Shown here: piece by piece, positions 7,668 through 10,003 of the stretch
How positions within the stretch are numbered: the stretch's first letter is position 1
Layout of the letters: each line of letters opens with the position of its first letter
Assembly (NCBI RefSeq): GCF_001280005.1
Contig: NZ_LGDW01000111.1
Location: 1 to 10,003 of the forward strand
Length of the DNA stretch: 10,003 nt
Reading direction: 5' to 3'
Source: Streptomyces sp. NRRL WC-3618
Lineage (GTDB): Bacteria; Actinomycetota; Actinomycetes; Streptomycetales; Streptomycetaceae
The notes under the pieces: model-generated
Told to the model about the DNA's origin: nothing
What the model saw: only the letters and a program-made list of their open reading frames with translations
Database searches by the model: none
Made by a program: the position numbers and the translations under genes

Positions 7668-7925
7668 TCAAGGCTGGGCGGCGACGGCCGTACGGACCTC
7701 GCCGGGGAGGTCGTACGGGATGGGGCCGTTCAGCTCGTACGCGGTGGCGCCCCCCGCCGCCACCAGCGCCGTGCCGCGGCCCTCGGCGGTCGCGCGATCG
7801 CCGGTCAGTTCCTGCCACTTGCCGGGCGCGGCTGCACCGTCCGCGAACTTACGGCGCTTGACGCACTGCCCGTCGTACCGGACGAGGGGGATTTTCCTGC
7901 GATGGCTGGCGGGAGGTTCGGACAC
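7668..7925 (-). CDS. 85-aa small protein of unknown function
   Basis: I do not recognise this family. GTG 7925 is preceded by GGAAGG at seven bases, and third positions are G/C-rich across the frame. The protein starts MSEPPASHRRKIPLVRYDG, has a basic patch (CVKRRKF, about 21-27), a central polar region, then a small-residue segment and an ordered-looking end (GTALVAAGGATAYELNGPIPYDLPGEVRTAV). There is one cysteine, no signal peptide and no clear membrane helix, so it is probably a small cytosolic protein, perhaps nucleic-acid binding given the basic N-terminal half (inference only). It stands between ispE and the MHYT gene, 227 bp after ispE, so it probably has its own promoter. A short inverted repeat covers its ribosome site and a longer hairpin lies in its presumed leader. 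Confidence 0.68.
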   Translation of the reverse strand: MSEPPASHRRKIPLVRYDGQCVKRRKFADGAAAPGKWQELTGDRATAEGRGTALVAAGGATAYELNGPIPYDLPGEVRTAVAAQP

Positions 7926-7939
7926 GGAAGGGCCTTCCG
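7925..7939 (-). promoter_or_regulatory. Inverted repeat covering the ribosome site and start of the 85-aa gene
   Basis: CGGAAGG (7925-7931) and CCTTCCG (7933-7939) are perfect inverted repeats with a 1-nt centre. In mRNA they could fold as six base pairs with a 3-nt loop, hiding the GGAAGG Shine-Dalgarno sequence and the first base of the GTG start. That would lower translation unless opened. The regulation is inference; the repeat is visible. Confidence 0.45.
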
Positions 7940-7968
7940 GACGTGCTGGGGAGTCGGCACTCCAAGGG

Positions 7969-8012
7969 GGATCTCACGCCGCCGCGCACTCATGCAACTC
8001 GTGCTGAGATCC
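7969..8012 (-). promoter_or_regulatory. Hairpin between ispE and the 85-aa gene (leader structure or terminator)
   Basis: GGATCTCA (7969-7976) and TGAGATCC (8005-8012) pair perfectly over 8 bp. Inside, GCAC (7986-7989) can pair with GTGC (8001-8004), stacked on the outer stem with a 9-nt bulge. It begins 44 nt upstream of the 85-aa gene start, so it would lie in that gene's leader, or it may end ispE transcription about 140 nt past that stop. A TAGGGT -10-like word (8046-8041, minus) lies upstream without a visible -35. Confidence 0.4.
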
Positions 8013-8152
8013 GCGACGGCGAGTGCTTGAAGTTGAAAAGACCCTACGCTTCACGCCCACCCCGCCCGCAGCACGTGATGACAAGGAACCGTGAATTCCC
8101 TGTGCGCGTCAGACAAATGGGATGACCTGGGGGTAACTCTGTGTGTGCGTTG

Positions 8153-9046
8153 TCACAGGACGCTCGCGCCCGGCACCGGCCCCGAGGCCACCCGTACGGC
8201 ACGGCAGGTACCGGATGCCGTGAGCGCCTCCGCGATCTGCCGGGCGGCCCCCGCGTCCCGGGCGAGGAACGCCGTCGTCGGACCGGAACCCGAGACCAGA
8301 GCGGTCAGCGCGCCCGCCGCGCGGCCCGCGGCGAGAGTGTCGGCGAGGGCCGGAAAGAGCGAAAGGGCAGCAGGCTCAAGGTCGTTGGAGACGGCGGCGG
8401 CGAGCGCGTCGGGGTCGCCCGCGGCGAGCGCGTCGAGAAGCCGGGGCGAGGCGACGGGCACCGGAACGTCACTGTCAGCGACCAGCCGGTCGAACTCCCG
8501 GAACACCGCCGGTGTCGACAGCCCGCGCTCCGCCACGGCGAACACCCAGTGGAAGGTCCCGCCGGTCTCCAGGACCGTCAGCTTCTCTCCACGCCCGATC
8601 CCGAGCGCGGCCCCGCCCACCAGACTGAAGGGCACGTCGCTGCCCAACTCGGCGCAGATGTCGAGGAGTTCGACACGCGAGGCACCGGTCCCCCACAACG
8701 CGTCGCAGGCGAGCAGCGCACCGGCGCCGTCCGCGCTGCCGCCCGCCATCCCGCCGGCGACGGGGATGTCCTTGGCGATGTGGATGTGCACGGAGGGCGT
8801 ACGGCCGTACCGCTCGGCGAGCGCGACGGCGGCACGGGCGGCGAGATTCGTACCGTCGAGGGGCACTTGGGCGGCGTCCGGCCCGTCACAGGTGATCCGG
8901 AGTTCCGCTGCCGGGGTGACGGTGACCTCGTCGAACAGGCCGACGGCGAGGAAGACATTGGCGAGGTCGTGGAAGCCGTCGGGACGCGCGGCACCCACCG
9001 CGAGCTGGACGTTGACCTTGGCGGGAACGCGAACCGTGACGCTCAC
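8153..9046 (-). CDS. ispE: 4-diphosphocytidyl-2-C-methyl-D-erythritol kinase
   Basis: This 297-aa cytosolic GHMP-family kinase phosphorylates the 2-hydroxyl of CDP-methylerythritol with ATP, the fourth step of the non-mevalonate (MEP) isoprenoid pathway. The N-terminal PAKVNVQL holds the catalytic Lys10. The ATP-binding glycine/serine loop is [15 protein letters not shown] (95-109). GSDVPF (135-140) carries the second catalytic residue, Asp137. The C-terminal SGSGPT (252-257) is the third GHMP motif. Length and motif spacing fit the family. The start is GTG 9046, which overlaps the rsmA stop in GTGA (9043-9046), so translation of the two is probably coupled and ispE may need no separate ribosome site. 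The rsmA-ispE order is common in actinobacteria. No odd features were seen; the stop is followed by 227 bp without a gene. Confidence 0.97.
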   Translation of the reverse strand: MSVTVRVPAKVNVQLAVGAARPDGFHDLANVFLAVGLFDEVTVTPAAELRITCDGPDAAQVPLDGTNLAARAAVALAERYGRTPSVHIHIAKDIPVAGGMAGGSADGAGALLACDALWGTGASRVELLDICAELGSDVPFSLVGGAALGIGRGEKLTVLETGGTFHWVFAVAERGLSTPAVFREFDRLVADSDVPVPVASPRLLDALAAGDPDALAAAVSNDLEPAALSLFPALADTLAAGRAAGALTALVSGSGPTTAFLARDAGAARQIAEALTASGTCRAVRVASGPVPGASVL

Positions 9047-9987
9047 TGCTGCCCCGACTCCTCGTCATCGACATGGGTGTGCGGGACCTTGCTGTCCACC
9101 TTGCTGTCCACCTTGTTCTCCGCGATGCGGACGAACTCCTCGACGCTCAGGGACTCTCCGCGGGCCTGCGGGGAGACACCGGCGGCGACGAGGGCGCTCT
9201 CGGCGGCGGCGGCCGACCCGGCCCATCCGGCGAGCGCGGCGCGCAGGGTCTTGCGGCGCTGGGCGAAGGCCGCGTCCACGACGGCGAAGACCTCGCGGCG
9301 GTCGGCGGTCGTCTTCAGCGGCTCGGCGCGGCGGACGAGGGAGACGAGCCCGCTGTCGACGTTGGGCGCGGGCCAGAAGACGTTGCGGCCGATGGAACCG
9401 GCCCGCTTGACCTCGGCGTACCAGTTGGCCTTCACGGACGGAACGCCGTACACCTTCGACCCGGGCGGCGCGGCGAGCCGGTCGGCGACCTCCGCCTGCA
9501 CCATCACCAGGGTCCGCTCGATGCTCGGGAACGTCTCCAGCATGTGCAGCAGCACGGGCACGGCGACGTTGTACGGGAGATTCGCGACCAGTGCGGTGGG
9601 CGGGGGCCCCGGCAGTTCGGTGACGCGCATGGCGTCGGAGTGCACGAGGTCGAACCGGTCCGCCCGGCCGGGCATCCGGGCGGCGACGGTGGCGGGCAGC
9701 GCGCCCGCGAGCACGTCGTCGATCTCGACGGCGACGACCCGGTCGGCGGCCTCCAGCAGCGCGAGGGTGAGCGAACCGAGCCCCGGCCCGACCTCGACGA
9801 CCACGTCATCGGGCCGCACACCGGCGGTGCGCACGATACGGCGGACGGTATTGGCGTCGATCACGAAATTCTGGCCGCGCTGCTTGGTGGGCCGGACCCC
9901 AAGGGCACCGGCAAGCTCACGGATGTCGGCGGCGCCGAACAGGGCATCGGGTGCGGGTGCGGGGCTGGGGGCGGGGCTGGTGCTCAC
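9043..9987 (-). CDS. rsmA: 16S rRNA (adenine(1518)-N6/adenine(1519)-N6)-dimethyltransferase (KsgA)
   Basis: This 314-aa enzyme uses S-adenosylmethionine to dimethylate two adjacent adenines in the 3'-terminal hairpin of 16S rRNA during small-subunit maturation. Visible motifs are GQNFVID (38-44), SAM-binding motif [12 protein letters not shown] (64-74), the acidic VEID (87-90), catalytic NLPYN (136-140), [10 protein letters not shown] (204-213) and the helix [12 protein letters not shown] (241-252), in the order expected for KsgA rather than a resistance Erm methylase. The N-terminus has a low-complexity [10 protein letters not shown] stretch. GTG 9987 is the earliest start visible, though the window ends only 16 bp upstream, so the start and promoter are less certain; TACCCT just upstream could give a nearly leaderless message. 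The C-terminal tail (about 292-314) beyond the core contains a duplicated KVDS and an acidic end. It overlaps ispE by four bases. Confidence 0.97.
   Translation of the reverse strand: MSTSPAPSPAPAPDALFGAADIRELAGALGVRPTKQRGQNFVIDANTVRRIVRTAGVRPDDVVVEVGPGLGSLTLALLEAADRVVAVEIDDVLAGALPATVAARMPGRADRFDLVHSDAMRVTELPGPPPTALVANLPYNVAVPVLLHMLETFPSIERTLVMVQAEVADRLAAPPGSKVYGVPSVKANWYAEVKRAGSIGRNVFWPAPNVDSGLVSLVRRAEPLKTTADRREVFAVVDAAFAQRRKTLRAALAGWAGSAAAAESALVAAGVSPQARGESLSVEEFVRIAENKVDSKVDSKVPHTHVDDEESGQQ
9086..9115. repeat. 2.5 copies of a 12-bp in-frame repeat in the rsmA tail
   Basis: On the plus strand ACCTTGCTGTCC occurs at 9086-9097 and 9098-9109, followed by ACCTTG (9110-9115). It encodes the tandem [10 protein letters not shown] in the C-terminal extension of RsmA. 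A 12-bp unit keeps the frame whatever the copy number. Confidence 0.9.
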
Positions 9988-10003
9988 GGGTCCAGGGTAC
10001 GGG

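Noticed and set aside
8091..9410. 439-codon plus-strand frame with a short plausible start (MNSLCASDKWDDLGV)
   Set aside because: Nearly all of it is antisense to ispE and rsmA. The first 20 residues are intriguing but lack a domain, and the ribosome site is weak.

Overview
The window looks like chromosomal DNA of a streptomycete or close relative. Base composition is very GC-rich, codon third positions in the real genes are strongly G/C, several genes start with GTG, and the gene set is actinobacterial: an ABC-F ATPase with a 'GRNGDGKT' Walker A, a CvnA-like nitrate-sensor kinase, a stand-alone MHYT protein and an rsmA-ispE pair. No phage, transposon, CRISPR array or rRNA/tRNA gene was seen. 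The overlapping long reading frames on the opposite strand are a by-product of GC bias.

Layout, left to right. At 1-74 (minus) is the N-terminus of a proline/glutamine-rich protein running off the edge. At 75-352 is a repeat- and hairpin-rich gap. At 353-2164 (minus) is an ABC-F translation-factor ATPase of Uup type. A gap of about 350 bp follows, then the only well-supported plus-strand gene, an 88-aa protein of unknown function (2517-2783) with a strong Shine-Dalgarno sequence. It converges on dacB (2872-4248, minus, a PBP4-type DD-peptidase), with a 12-bp-stem hairpin between them that can terminate both. Then come an orphan NIT/HAMP/HATPase sensor protein (4514-6550, minus), a seven-copy GGGCTTT array (6591-6639), a three-motif MHYT membrane sensor (6687-7466, minus), an 85-aa unknown protein (7668-7925, minus), and the overlapping pair ispE (8153-9046) and rsmA/ksgA (9043-9987), both minus.

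How the genes relate. rsmA and ispE overlap by four bases and are very probably translationally coupled; one modifies 16S rRNA and the other makes isoprenoid precursors. The ABC-F protein acts on ribosomes, and dacB trims peptidoglycan outside the membrane. The MHYT protein and the NIT kinase are codirectional membrane sensors whose families bind gas ligands or nitrogen oxides. They could form one sensory unit, but the tandem repeat lies between them and no conservon partners (roadblock, DUF742, GTPase) are present.

The points most worth a second look are the G-quadruplex-capable heptamer array upstream of the kinase gene, the Tyr in the kinase where I recall a conserved Asp-His, and two small proteins of unknown function with structured or coupled 5' regions. 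I did not find clear evidence of a wholly new multi-gene system.
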